From the NCBI RefSeq assembly GCF_040939455.1, contig NC_134108.1:54451501-54515500 (forward strand): 64,000 bases of DNA. Reading direction: 5' to 3'. A program made the translations under genes and the position numbers. This DNA comes from Microcebus murinus. Its lineage: Eukaryota > Chordata > Mammalia > Primates > Cheirogaleidae. Shown piece by piece: positions 1 to 11,053 of the stretch. The stretch's first letter is position 1. Every line of letters begins with the position of its first letter. The notes under the pieces are model-generated. The model worked only from the letters and a program-made list of their open reading frames with translations, did not search any database and was not told where the DNA came from.

Positions 1-430
1 AGTACTTTGCTACCTTTTTGTATATGAATATCCTCAAGTTTTTACTGATTGATATTAGTACTTTTTACATATATTAATATATATCATGCTGTATATATTA
101 TACACATTACATATTTGTATATAGATGACTACATTGTCAAATATATGTATATCATATATTATGGAGTTTTTCTGACATCACTTTTCTGGCCTTCTCTATT
201 CACTTCAGGTTTATTTTGTTTTCTTTTTTTAACTTTTTAATTTAGAGTTTAGCTCATCACATTCAGTTTTTTTAAAAAAATATACTAGAGGTTATAAATA
301 TGCTTCTGTTTACAAAGTTTTGTTATTGGGTATTCTTTTTTATTTAGTTATATTAACTATTTGCTGAGGTTTCAGGTACATAAAAAATTTCATAACCTTA
401 AAATGAATTGAATCTTTTACAAATATGTAC
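1..430. other. AT-rich stretch, no feature assigned
   Basis: Very AT-rich sequence with TATA-type runs and no repeat family or gene that I recognise. The short open frame at 49-240 is low-complexity hydrophobic translation of AT-rich DNA and is not credible as a gene. A short CA run lies at about 430-440, just before the first L1 fragment. Confidence 0.5.
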
Positions 431-439
431 ACACACACA

Positions 440-886
440 CATTCACATTGCAGAATCAATCCAAGTGCCGAGCAAGATATGAGTGGATTAATAAAATGTG
501 ATATACGAATACTATAGAGTATACTCAGTCATAAAAAATGATGAAGTAATACCTTTTGTAACAACCTGGATGGAACTGGAGACCATTCTTCTAAGTGAAG
601 TATTGCAAGAATGGAAAAACAAATACCACATGTACTCACTATTAGATTGAAATTAATTGATCAACACCCATGTGCATGTATCCTAATAAAATTCAATAGA
701 ATCCAAGCAGGTGGGCGGGAAGAGGAAGGTATGAGTAAATTCACACCTAATGCATATAATGCATGCTATGTTGGTGATGGGCCTATATATAACTGACTTC
801 AACTGCACAGAAGCAAATCATGTAACCCAAATGATTGTACCCCTATAATAATCTGAAATTTTATAAAAAGTAAAAAAAAAAAAAAA
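440..886 (+). mobile_element. LINE-1 3' end, 5'-truncated, with poly(A)
   Basis: The sequence reads as the last part of L1 ORF2 in the sense direction (a segment coding for the terminal WINKM.Y / MEL.TILLSE-type residues, degenerate), followed by a 3' UTR and a poly(A) run at about 872-886. Its 3' UTR resembles the tails at 9420-9755 and 46730-47055, so it belongs to the lineage-specific L1 group that recurs here. The open frame at 611-796 lies inside it and is only a chance reading of L1 DNA. Confidence 0.85.
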
Positions 887-887
887 G

Positions 888-1029
888 TGTGTGTTTATCC
901 CTGGGCTCTCTATTCTGTTACATTTGTGGATGTGTTTATGTTTATTTTTATGACAGTACCATGCTGTTTTAATTTTTATAGCTTGTAATATACTTTGAAA
1001 TCAGGTAGTGTTAATCCTCTAGCTTTCTT
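888..1029 (-). mobile_element. Old LINE-1 ORF2 fragment, distal half (split by a nested insertion)
   Basis: Reverse-strand L1 ORF2 sequence downstream of the reverse transcriptase core; on the plus strand it shows the typical antisense wording around CTGGGCTCTCTATTCTGTT. It stops near 1029, and the next part of the same ORF2 continues from about 1207 after a 177-bp interruption. It is ancient, with many substitutions and no open frame. Confidence 0.8.
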
Positions 1030-1206
1030 CTTCTTCTTCTTTTTATATTTCAGAATATTATGGGGTACAAGTGCTTAGGTTACATATATTGCCTTTGCAC
1101 CTCCAGAGTCAGAGCTATAAGCATACCCAATCCTCAGAAAGTCCAATCCTCAGACAGTGTGCACCACAGCCATTAGGTGTGAATTTACCCACCCCAAGTG
1201 GTGGAG
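1030..1206 (-). mobile_element. Nested LINE-1 3' UTR fragment
   Basis: A very short, heavily 5'-truncated L1 copy holding only 3' UTR. A T-rich stretch (complement of the poly(A) tail) at about 1030-1050 leads into the antisense 3' UTR signature TTACATATATTGCCTTTGC. The flanking host sequence repeats TAGCTTT on both sides (about 1019 and 1207), consistent with a short target-site duplication. It interrupts the older minus-strand L1. Confidence 0.75.
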
Positions 1207-1555
1207 TAGCTTTTTGTTTTTTTCTCACAATCGTCTTGTTGGCTATTTTTTTTTTTTGTAGTTTCACATGAATTTTAGGATTTCTAAAAACTCTCTGTGA
1301 AAAAGGAAATTAGAATTTTGATAGGAATTGCATTGAATTTATAGATTGCTCTAGGTAGTATGGACATGTTAACAATATAAATTACTTCAATCCATGAACA
1401 CAAAATATTTTTCCATTTATTTATGTATTTAATTTCTTTCATCAATGTTATATGGTTTTCAGTGAACAGCTCTTTCGCCTTCTTGGTTAAAAGTATTCGT
1501 AAGTATTTCTTTGGTAGTTATTATAAGTGATATTGATTTCTTAATAGAGAACTTT
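1207..1555 (-). mobile_element. Old LINE-1 ORF2 fragment, proximal half
   Basis: Continuation of the 888-1029 element. Plus-strand wording such as ATTGCATTGAATTTATAGAT is the complement of the ORF2 stretch just after the reverse transcriptase core, in the order expected if the two halves were once joined. The 5' edge fades out near 1555. Confidence 0.8.
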
Positions 1556-3224
1556 AGCTTTAAATGTCTTCATTACACACAGTTAAAGAGAGGAATATAT
1601 CCTTTGTATTTCTATGCAATTTCTAGGTAGGTTTTTGGTTTTGTTTTGTTTTTTGTTGATTTGTTCTGTTTTACTCTTTGAAGAGAAGGCAACTTTGAAG
1701 ACAAAACAGGTGCCCTGCTTCCAAATAGGGCTATCCACTACTATCTCCAACCTCGCTTTTGTTCCTGGATTTTTCTCCTTTCCTCAAAGTCTGAAGCCCA
1801 GCATTTAAGAAGACAACTACTTGCTCCAGTGCTCTTCTATTCTCATGGATTTGGGCTGTCATGTTCATTCTAATGTCAACAATTTCCATTACTCTTTTCC
1901 CCAAATAGTATTCTATTAAAGTTTTTTAACCTGTGTTACAAATAACTTAAGGGAGCCTATATACTAAAAGAGATGTGGTTTTATAAATAAATTTTATGGA
2001 GTTACTAATTCCCACTCTGTTTACCTTTGCTTCATGTTCTTAAATTCTTCTGTCTATAGATTCTTTCATCTCCTGCCTCAGTTTTGAACAAGTAAATTCT
2101 CATTCTCATAGTAGTATAAAATATGTAATTTTATACAGTTATTATTAATAAATGTAATCAATAATTTATTCAAGAATTTGACATCTAGACAACTATACAT
2201 CTCATTGATTTTCCCATTTCACTAAGTCTCTATTAATCCGTATCTCTCTAAGTGTTTTCATTTTCTTTCTCAGGCATGTCTAAGATGTTTTTACTACTTG
2301 TTGGCTCCAGGTCAAAATATGTGGCTTGATTTTCTTTATTGATGTCTAGGAAACCCTCAATCTAATTCTCAGGTTATTTACATGTCTTTCCACAGCTTAC
2401 ATTAACATTCTTGCATTTGATTATATTAATCACCTAAGTCATATACTATTTTTGTATATTGGCTACTGGAATCAACAACATTGCCCAATTTTAACTTACA
2501 TTTTTTCTTGAGGGTGTAGTTTAAGTTCTGGAAAGGGGATAAAGCAAAAATTGTTTAAAGTGAAATTTTCCTTAAGAATACCTTAAGAAGGATATAAATT
2601 ATGGATAAAATTAACCATTTTCAGCTAATCTTGTACATCAGCTTTTCTTTTAGGGTTAGAAAAGATCATCATTGTTTATCAGGGAATCAGATTAAATAAT
2701 TGGATTAACATTTGAGGCTATGATGGTATTTAATTATCTTTATGCCCTTGTTACCTTCACAAATTGGTAGGAGCCATGCACAAATGAGTTTACTGAGTTT
2801 ACAGATTCATGAATCCCTCATAACTAGCTCATTCTTGGGCTTATGCTAATTTAGTGGAATTTGAATGAACTTCTGTCTCTTGATATTTATTTTTCGTTTT
2901 GCTTTGTTGTAATTTTATGCATGTTTGTGGATCATAGTTCAATTTTAGAAAGGTAAGTGTTTATACCTGCTTTTTTACAGTATTAACTATTTTCAATCCT
3001 TCTTTTTCTTATGGTTCTTTCTCCAAGAATATATTCATTAAGGGTTACTATGTACATTTATTATAAATTTAATTATATAACCTCTCAGCTGTAACATACA
3101 AACACATGCTAAAACTACCTTGCTTTTTAAACATTAAATTATTTCATATAAAATAAAACTACCACTTTCCTATAACACTTTTCTAGAAATCATTTCCCCT
3201 TATCTGCCTTCCCAAAACTTTTAT
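1556..3224. other. Unassigned AT-rich sequence
   Basis: I recognise no repeat or gene here. A somewhat less AT-rich block lies at 1680-1860, but its open frame (1614-1808) has no recognisable domain, signal or conserved motif. Ancient undetected repeats are likely. Confidence 0.45.
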
Positions 3225-3415
3225 ATATCCCTCTGTCCATGCACTCATCATTTTTCACAATGCCCAGCTAGCCATTTATGTGTCTGCATTGCTCATGATT
3301 GTGCTGCCTCAAGGGCATAGACCATATCTTATTCATCCTTATTCCCCTAGCACCTAATACAGTGGACAGGACATAGTATGTGTTTGGTAATTGCTTGTGA
3401 ATTGAATTGAAATTG
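3225..3415 (+). repeat. L2 LINE 3' tail
   Basis: The order of phrases matches the mammalian-wide L2 tail: a GGGCATAGACCATATCTTATTC stretch split over 3313-3334, then CCCCTAGCACC, then a degenerate 'ACAGTGGACAGGACATAG' followed by a TGAATTGAATTGAA run standing for the usual terminal TGAATGAA repeats. It is old and divergent, as expected of L2. Confidence 0.6.
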
Positions 3416-4664
3416 GTTTACAAGTGTTTCTCAATATTAAAAAGCCACTAACACATGGCTCTCAAATGATTTTAGTAACTTAAGGTGACTGTATTATACA
3501 TTTTTTCTTATACTATCATCTATTGTTACATAAGTATTAACTTTTGTAACATTTTAATAGGAATTTGGATAGTACATGTTACTGTAATTTTAATTTATGA
3601 TAATCAGACATTTTGCAAAAATAAAAGTAAAGGTGCCATTAAATTACTACTTATTACTGTTATGCTATTTTAAATATTAGACACAATGTTGCATTAAATT
3701 ACTCAGTATTTTTGATAAAGGGGATATGATTTTTCTTTACTTTGAGGTGTTTTTAGGAAATATTATCCGTAATATAGTTTTTTCTTACTTTATTAACTTC
3801 TACAATTTAAGGATAGAGTTTAAGAGAGGATAATCATTCAACTGAAGTAATCAAGGCTGATTATTAAGAACATGTTTATGTTTGATAATTTAGCAGATTT
3901 TAACAGATTCATGTAATTAATGAATAATTATAAATTGTTTTTAAAGGCTGATAATAGACTATTACCTATGCCAGGCATTTTGCAATTCAAATGCATTAAT
4001 GAAATGTAAACTCCTTTTCTAAATGAGGTAAAATACAAGTATTTGCTCAAATAGCAAAGGTATCTGAATATTCCCAGATCTTATCCTCCCCCCCCATCTT
4101 TGAATAACATATTAAATGATAACACAAATGTATAAGAAAAGCTTTCTTCTCTAAATTTCCTTATGACTGTAGGGAACAACGATTTCTTTCCAATTGTTTC
4201 TAAAAATTGATGGGAAGAAATTTGTTAAACTATAGTTCAATTGATTAAAGATTATACTCCACTGACAGTTACTGCTTCCAGGCACCTTTCTGTCCCACTG
4301 CTGGCATTTGTGCCTATTTTTGAATCTGCTATTCAATCTTTCTCCAATTTCATGTTCTAGGATATGCATCTCTGAAGAGAAATAGAGCAATGATTGGGGC
4401 AGACAGACACTGGATTTAAATGTCAAACTACCCTTTCTGAGGGAAGGAGATGGAAACAATTTGCATTAGTCCACAAAATAATCCCCTGAAAAATCCTCTG
4501 AAATTCACAATGTGTAATCTGCATACTCAGCAGATGCCATGGGTTTCAATGGCCTATACTTTGGCTTTTTCTCAGCTAAATTCAGATGACTGAAAACTTT
4601 ACATTATTATTTAGACATGGAGCTTATTTGTTAAGAACTAAAATTATATAGAGAGTCAAGGTTA
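3416..4664. other. Unassigned sequence
   Basis: AT-rich, with no repeat recognised. The longest open frame is 102 codons on the minus strand (4151-4459); its translation shows no domain, signal peptide or repeat that I know, and there is no promoter or splice context to support it. I regard it as chance. A C-run lies at 4088-4095. Confidence 0.4.
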
Positions 4665-4702
4665 GCGTTGGTGGTATAGTGGTGAGCATAGCTGCCTTCC
4701 AA
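4665..4702 (+). pseudogene. tRNA-Gly(TCC) 5' half, retro-pseudogene-like
   Basis: Thirty-eight bases starting GCGTTGGTGGTATAGTGG read as the 5' half of a tRNA-Gly with anticodon TCC: acceptor 5' strand, D arm with internal promoter A box (TGGTATAGTGG), anticodon 5' stem and the loop CTTCCAA at 4696-4702. Identity stops exactly inside the anticodon loop; the following AGATATTTT does not continue the stem. It therefore cannot be a working tRNA. A cut in this loop matches either a tRNA half made by anticodon-loop cleavage or the 'tailless' tRNA retropseudogenes reported in mammals, which end in loops and lack poly(A). I see no clear target-site duplication. Confidence 0.75.
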
Positions 4703-4764
4703 AGATATTTTCTGTGTTAATTGGTCATATTTGTCTTAAAATATGTAATACCTGTTTAAGGATT

Positions 4765-5000
4765 GGCATGGTGACCATAGTTAATAATAAATTTTGTATT
4801 AATAATTATGTATTTCCTAATTTTAAGAGACTACATTTCAAATGTTCTGACCACAAAATATGAATAAGTATATGAGGTGATAAATATGTTAATTAGTTTG
4901 ATTCAATCATTCCACAACATATACATATATCAGAACATCACATTGTACCCCATGTGTATATGTATACCTATTATTTATCTATTAAAAATTAAAACATATT
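4765..5000 (+). mobile_element. Old LINE-1 3' UTR and tail
   Basis: Reads as an L1M-type 3' UTR in sense orientation: a GACCATAGTTAATAATAA motif, then CATATATCAGAACATCACAT, then TTGTACCCCATGTGTATATG and a terminal TATCTATTAAAAATTAAAA. No ORF2 sequence precedes it, so the copy is strongly 5'-truncated. It begins about 60 bases after the tRNA half. Confidence 0.7.
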
Positions 5001-5734
5001 TCCATCAGCAGTCTATTTAATGAATATGTTACCTAATTTTTATTTACAATATATATATCCATTTACTTGTATATTCCATGCTATTTCCTAGACAATTTCT
5101 ATACATTTGATCTTAAATTGCTTTGCAGTGTCTATGCTAATGGGTTAATATTTATTTGCCTTCCTGAACATTTTAAGATTAGACAGTAACAGCAGTGCTC
5201 AGGATTTCTTTGGTGTGGGCAAGCTTTGACTGATGTAACCCATAAAGAGGCAGAGAAGGCACAAGGTGAGTTCTGTGACCAGGAAAGGATTATTCTACAC
5301 AGGGGACCAAATCTACTTCATTAACATCACTTCAGATATCTATCCCAGGTGATAATGATATGTTTCAGGGGTGAAAGATGAGAAGAATGGGGAATTTCTT
5401 TAGACTTCCTGAGTGTCATGTGTGACAAGAGGTCAGAAAGGAAGAAACTTGTTTCTGTTTCTATTAGCAAGGTCCAAGAAGAACTGACCATTGCATAGGA
5501 ATAAACACCATGAAGATATACAGAGAGAAATGCACCCTGATGAGCTGGGTGGTGGGGTGAAAGTGCTGCGCTTTGACCCATTGCAGAAATGGTAATCATT
5601 TGAAGACCAGACTGTGAGGCAGGATGACATTAATGCATGTGCTATCAATTAAAATGTTAATCCTTCTGGCTATTTACTTTGCCCTATTGATTACCCTTAA
5701 GAAGCTGAAACTTCTTTTTTTCACTTGAAAAAAT
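5001..5734. other. Unassigned block, less AT-rich than its surroundings
   Basis: The stretch 5190-5640 has visibly more G and C than the flanks. It holds two overlapping minus-strand open frames (5327-5599 and 5433-5648) that share no recognisable domain. I cannot assign it to a repeat family. It could be an old retroelement piece or conserved non-coding DNA; a cross-mammal alignment would separate these. Confidence 0.35.
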
Positions 5735-5845
5735 GGAATCCAGAAAAGTGAAGTAACTTCAGAAACATCAAACAAAAATGTAGTGTACTTCAGAGTCAGG
5801 CCCTGAATATTAGTATCTTGGCTACCAGTCCTCTATTTAATGTGT
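5735..5845 (-). repeat. Possible MIR relic
   Basis: Plus-strand phrases in MIR reverse-complement order: AAAATGGAATCCAGAAAAGTG, then GAAGTAACTT, then GAGTCAGGCCCTGAAT and a CCAGTCCTCTATTTAA ending. It is too decayed for more than a tentative call. Confidence 0.45.
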
Positions 5846-6497
5846 AAAAGCATGGAGACCTCCAAGAGTGATATAGACATGAGTGGAAAGTTAGGGAAGC
5901 CTTGCTTAAAGCAAACAAAATGATCTTCATAGATTAGATAGTGAATGGTCTTCCACATTGACAAGAATCATAATTGAATGAGATTCTATATGACTACAAA
6001 TTTTATTTATTTCATCAATTTCCTTTATTATAAATTTATGGAATGTTGAATTTATTAGCATGCTTACACCGCAATAGAATTTTGGAAAAAAAATATAAAC
6101 ATATATACAGTATATTATGAGAAAGTTAAGGCATACAAAGCCTTATAATTCTTGTCTTGGTGTTAACAGAAAATTGAACACAAACTATATATAACAAAAA
6201 TTAGTTCGCTAAGTTATATATGGAAAGTTAAATTCTCTCTGGTTGCTGAATAGACTAGAAACATTTTCAATGACTTTATCCCTGGTTTCCATTGTATATC
6301 ATAAAATAATTATGTATTTTTAAACTCTTTCAGGTGCAGCCAGTGATAGCAACTGATGAACAATTTTTAATATTAAACAATTGACACTACTCATGAAACT
6401 TAAATATAGGTAGGTCTAGAAGTAACATGTGAATCATGGTATTTATTCAATTACATTAGCAACTAGAAGAACATTGAATATTAGAATTTTTAGTTTA
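5846..6497. other. Unassigned AT-rich sequence
   Basis: No gene or repeat recognised. Mostly A/T-rich with short homopolymers. Confidence 0.45.
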
Positions 6498-7606
6498 AAA
6501 TGTTTAATTAACAAATAAAATTGTCTATATTCAACATGTACATTGTGATGATTTCAAATTCATAAATATGTAATGATTACCACACTCAAATTGATTACCA
6601 CATACATCACCACCTGTAGTTACTATTTGTATGTGTGTGTGCAACAAGGACACAAAATCTGCTCTCTTAATGTATTTCAAGTAGACAATAGAATATGATT
6701 AACTATAAAATTACTATGCAGTACTTTAGATCTCCCGAACTTATTCATTTTATAATATCTCCTCATTTCCCCCAACTCCTAGCCACTGGTGACCACCATT
6801 CTACTCTCTGCTTCTAGGAGTTCACCTTTTTTGGATTCCAGGTATAAGTGGGATTATGTGGTGTTTGTCTTACTGTGTCTGGTTTATGGCACTAATTATA
6901 ATGTTCCCCAGATTCATCCATGCTGTCACAAATGGTGAGAATTTTTTATGACTGAATAATATTCCATTGTGTCTACCCATCATCTATCTATCTATTTGCC
7001 TTTTTCTTTATCCATTCATATGTCAATGAACATTTAGGTTGTTTCCATATCTTAGCTATTACGAATAATGTTGCAATGAACATGTGAATCCAGATATATC
7101 CCTGAGATTCTGATTAAATTCCTTTGAATATATACCCATAAGTGAGATTTCTGGGTAATACAGTAGTTCTATTTTTAATTTTTTGAGGAAACTTTATATT
7201 GTTTTCTATAATGCTTGTACCAATTTACATTCCTACCAGAGTGTCCAAGGTTCCCTTTCTTCCTCACCATTGCTAACAGTTGTTTTCTCTTTTCTTTTTA
7301 ATAATAGTCATTCAGACAGGTATGAGGTGATAATGTCATTGTGGTTTAGGTTTGTATTACCCTGATGATTAGTGATGTTGAGTAACTTCTTATATATCAT
7401 TTGGCTGTTTATGTATTTTTTTTAAATGTCTATTAAGGTCTTTTGCTTATTTTTAAATGAGTTATTTGGTTTTTTGCTACTAAATTAGGTGAGTTCCTTA
7501 TATATTTTGAATATTAATCCTTTATCAGATATATGGTTTGTAAATATTTTCTCTCATTCCCTAGGTTGGCTTTTCATTTTGTTGATTATTTATTTTTCTG
7601 TGCAGA
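6498..7606 (-). mobile_element. Old LINE-1 3' part (L1MA-like), interrupted
   Basis: Reverse-strand L1 beginning with its 3' UTR (6498-6780) and continuing through the ORF2 C-terminal region to about 7606, where a younger L1 interrupts it. The same ORF2 resumes at 8898. It is decayed, with no long open frame; the 60-codon frame at 7183-7365 lies on the opposite strand and is meaningless. The last 18 bases (7589-7606, TTTATTTTTCTGTGCAGA) recur at 8898-8915 and form the target-site duplication of the nested element. Confidence 0.85.
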
Positions 7607-8897
7607 AACTTTTTATTTTTTGTGCATCTGATTTTTAAAATTTTTTATTTATTTTAGATTATTATGGGGGTACAAATGCTTTGGTTATATAGATTGCCTT
7701 TACACAACCCAATAAGCATGCCCATACCCCAGACAGTGTGCACCACATTCTTTAGGTATGGATTTACCCAACCCCTCATCCTCCTCCCACCTGCCCCATC
7801 CCCAATGAATGTTACTTCCCATATGTGAACATTAGTGTGGATCAATTAGTACCAATTTAATGGTGAGTACATATGGTGTTTCTTTTTCCATTCTTGTGAT
7901 ACTTCACTATGAAGAATGGGCTCCAGCTCCACCCAGGATAATACAATAGGTAGTTCATCTTCTACTTTATTGCTGAGTAGTACTCCATGGTGTACATATA
8001 TCACATTTTATTAATCCACTCATGTATTGATGGGCACTTGGGCTGTTTCCATATCTGTGCAGTTATGAATTGTGCTGCTATAAACATTCGAGGGCAGGGG
8101 TCTTTTTTATAGAATGCCTTTTATTTCCTTTCCTTTTTTTCCTAATAAATACTCAGTAGGTGGATTGCTGGATCAAATGGTAGTTTTACTTTTAGGTCTT
8201 TGAAGTATCTCCATAATACTTTCCACAGAGGTTGTACTAGTTTGCTGCAGTCCTACCAGCAGTGTATGAGTGTTCCTATCTCTCCACATCCATACCATTT
8301 GTTGTTTGGGGACATTTTGATAAAAGCCATCTCATTGGAGTTAACTGATATCTCATTGTGGTTTTCATTTGCATTTCCCTGATTATTAGAGATGTTGAGG
8401 ATTTTTTCACGTGTCTTGGCCATCAGTCTATCTTCTTTTGAATAGTTTCCGTTCATGTTCTTTGCCCACTTTTTAATCAGATTGTTTGACTTTTTCTTGC
8501 TGATTTTCCTGATTTCTATATAGATTCTAGTACCAGCCCTTTATCAGATGTATAGCATGCAAATATTTTCTCCCATTCTTCAGGTTGTCTATTTGCTCTA
8601 GTAATAGTAACTTTGGCTGTGCAGAAGTTCTTTAATTTGATCAGTTCCTTTTATTTATTTTTGTTGCTGTGATTGCTTTGGGGGGTCTTATCAATAAATT
8701 ATTTGCCTAGGCTAATGTCTAGAAGAGTTTTTCCAACATTTTCTTCTAGAATTCTTACAGTTTCATGCCTTGGGTTTACTTCTGTTATCCATTGTGAGTT
8801 GATTTTTGCAAGAGGTGAGAGGTGTGGATCCTGTTCCAATCTTCTACATGTGACTATCCAATCCAATTTTCCTAACACCTTTATTGAATAAGGATTC
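7607..8897 (-). mobile_element. Younger LINE-1, 5'-truncated, nested in old LINE-1
   Basis: Flanked by the 18-bp direct repeat at 7589-7606 and 8898-8915. Reading the minus strand, the element holds an ORF2 C-terminal part, the C-terminal cysteine motif (GCGEIGTLIHCW at about 8255-8290), the terminal ORF2 residues, a 3' UTR and an A-rich tail (the T-rich stretch 7610-7660). The tail contains a non-A segment at about 7622-7635, possibly a very short 3' transduction. The reading frame is broken in several places. The 5' end is truncated at about 8897. The 3' UTR matches the lineage-specific L1 group of this window. Confidence 0.88.
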
Positions 8898-9185
8898 TTT
8901 ATTTTTCTGTGCAGACCCTTTTGAGTTTATTGAGTCTCACTTGTTGACTTTTGCTTTTGCTGCCTGTGCTTTTTAGGTATTATATCCAAAAAATCATTGC
9001 CAAGACCAATGTCAAAGAGATTTTCCCACATTTTCTTCTAGTAGATATGATTTCAGACTTATATTTAAATCTTTAGTCTATTTTAAGTTAATTATTTATA
9101 CGGTGTAAGACAGGGATCCAATTTTATTATTTTGCATGTGGATATTTACTTTGCCCAATGCTATTTACTGAAGAGACTTGAATAT
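8898..9185 (-). mobile_element. Old LINE-1 ORF2, continuation after the nested insertion
   Basis: Continues the 6498-7606 element in the correct ORF2 order after the target-site duplication. Plus-strand phrases TTTTGCTGCCTGTGCTTTT and AAAAATCATTGCCAAGACC are the complement of ORF2 downstream of the reverse transcriptase. It fades near 9185. Confidence 0.85.
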
Positions 9186-9419
9186 TTTCATAGAAATAAC
9201 TAATGTATTTTTGAATTTTAAAATTTTTGCATAAAAATTAATCTTTAGCTAATTTAGATTTGTAATTCCAATATTCATTAATTATAATTTACTCTGACTT
9301 TAATTTTATTGTATAACATATATTTAAAATACAATTTAAAAATATTAGAATATTTTGAATTTATTGCTTTTAGTTATTTGTATTAATTTACACTTAAAAT
9401 ACAGCATACCCCATTAAGA

Positions 9420-9755
9420 CTTGTGCCTCTTACATTAACCTAGATGGAACTGGAGACCATTCTTCTAAGTGAAGTATCACAAGAATGGAAAAACAAACAC
9501 CACATATACTCACAATTAAAATAGAGCTAATCGATCAACACTTATGTGCACCTATGAAAATAACATTCATTGGTAATTAAGTAGGTGGGCGAAGGATGGA
9601 GGGACTGGGTAAATTCATATCTAATGGGTACAATGTGCACTATTGGGGGTATAGGCACACTTAAAACTTTGACTCAAATGGCACAAAAGCAATTTATGTA
9701 GCCTAAACATTTATACACCTGTAATATTCTGAAAATAAATAAATAAATAAAGTGG
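9420..9755 (+). mobile_element. LINE-1 3' end with (AAAT)n tail
   Basis: Begins in the last ORF2 codons (TGGAACTGGAGACCATTCTT), then a 3' UTR like that of 440-886, ending AATATTCTGAAAATAAATAAATAAATAAAG. Only about 335 bp of the parent element were copied. Confidence 0.85.
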
Positions 9756-10967
9756 AAAACAAAAGAGTTATATTTATGGTTATAATAGAGGTTGTGGATA
9801 GAGTTGATACTCTCACTCAAGCTAAGAGCAGGCCATTCTAAATATATACTTCATTGAAATCTGTATCATGTGTTCCAATGATTTAGAACACTAATAGAAA
9901 AAATGTTGCTTCATAATACATGAGAGTAAGTTTCTTAGATTCTCAATTTGGTTTAATTATTGTTACTCTATGGACCATGAAATAATTTGTTTTAAATTTT
10001 TCTATTATTTAGTATATATAAATATATATATATATACACCCACTATCCTGCAATATTTTTGTTTAATCCACTGGGTTCTGGACTATTTGAAAAATATATG
10101 GAAAATCAAATCTTGACATTTTTGAAGGTCATTGTCTAGAAGATCTCTGAATATTTTCTAATTTCTTTAAATTGCTCTTGAAATCCAATTCCATTTGGAT
10201 TGAATTTGGATTCCAATCCAAAACTCAAGCTCTATTTGAGAACCAAATAATTTCTTAAGAATTAATGTGATATGGAGTAATATGAACATGATAAGAATAG
10301 AATTAATATTCACATATACAGGCTTTTGACACTACTCAATTTCTTTTGCCCTCAAAAGAAAAATGTAAGATACCTTTACAATGTTTTGTGGTATTTATTC
10401 ATTTTTTGAAATGCCATCATGAAATAAATTCCCTATTTAGTCAATTGGATAGTAAAATATAAATTGTATAAATAAATAATGAAAATTATATCATTATTGG
10501 CCCCATAAAATCATAAGAAGTTACTAAAATGTATGAGATTGAATATCAAGGAAGTCCATGATTGATAGATTATGGACAGATACTGCATTATTAATCTTAT
10601 ATAATTGTCCTATTAATAAATGTTATGTGATATAAATTGCATATACATAGAATTTGGGATATGAATCTCAACTAGTCTCTCTGTTAAGTATAGAGTATAA
10701 CATTGTATTTTTCATTTAAGTTAGGATTTTTTGAATACATTAATTTATTTTATTTTTCAAATATAGGAAATGCTATAATTATATAAAACATAATCTTAGA
10801 GAATGTTTTGCTTGGACTCTGTTTCTTCTGACTAATTCAGATTATTAATGAATGAAATAATATAATGAATTAATCATATATATACTGTAAGGAATACTTC
10901 TCATGTGTCCTTTTCAAAGACATTTTAACATTTTTCTAATTAAAAATTTTAACTAAAGTAGATTTTG

Positions 10968-11053
10968 TATATATACATATATATTTTGTATATATATATA
11001 TACACATACACACAGACTCTCACAAACATACATACACACATGCACACATACAA
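10968..11053. repeat. Compound TA/CA microsatellite
   Basis: Alternating purine-pyrimidine tract: TATATACATATATATTTTG, then a TA run and CACATACACACAG-type units. It is imperfect, so probably old. Confidence 0.7.

Noticed and set aside
4151..4459. A 102-codon minus-strand open frame as a possible small gene
   Set aside because: No domain, no homology that I recognise, no promoter or splice context, and frames of this length are expected by chance in 64 kb.
10013..10036. TA-rich tract as a promoter or replication origin
   Set aside because: Simple AT microsatellite in AT-rich DNA with no associated gene or element.
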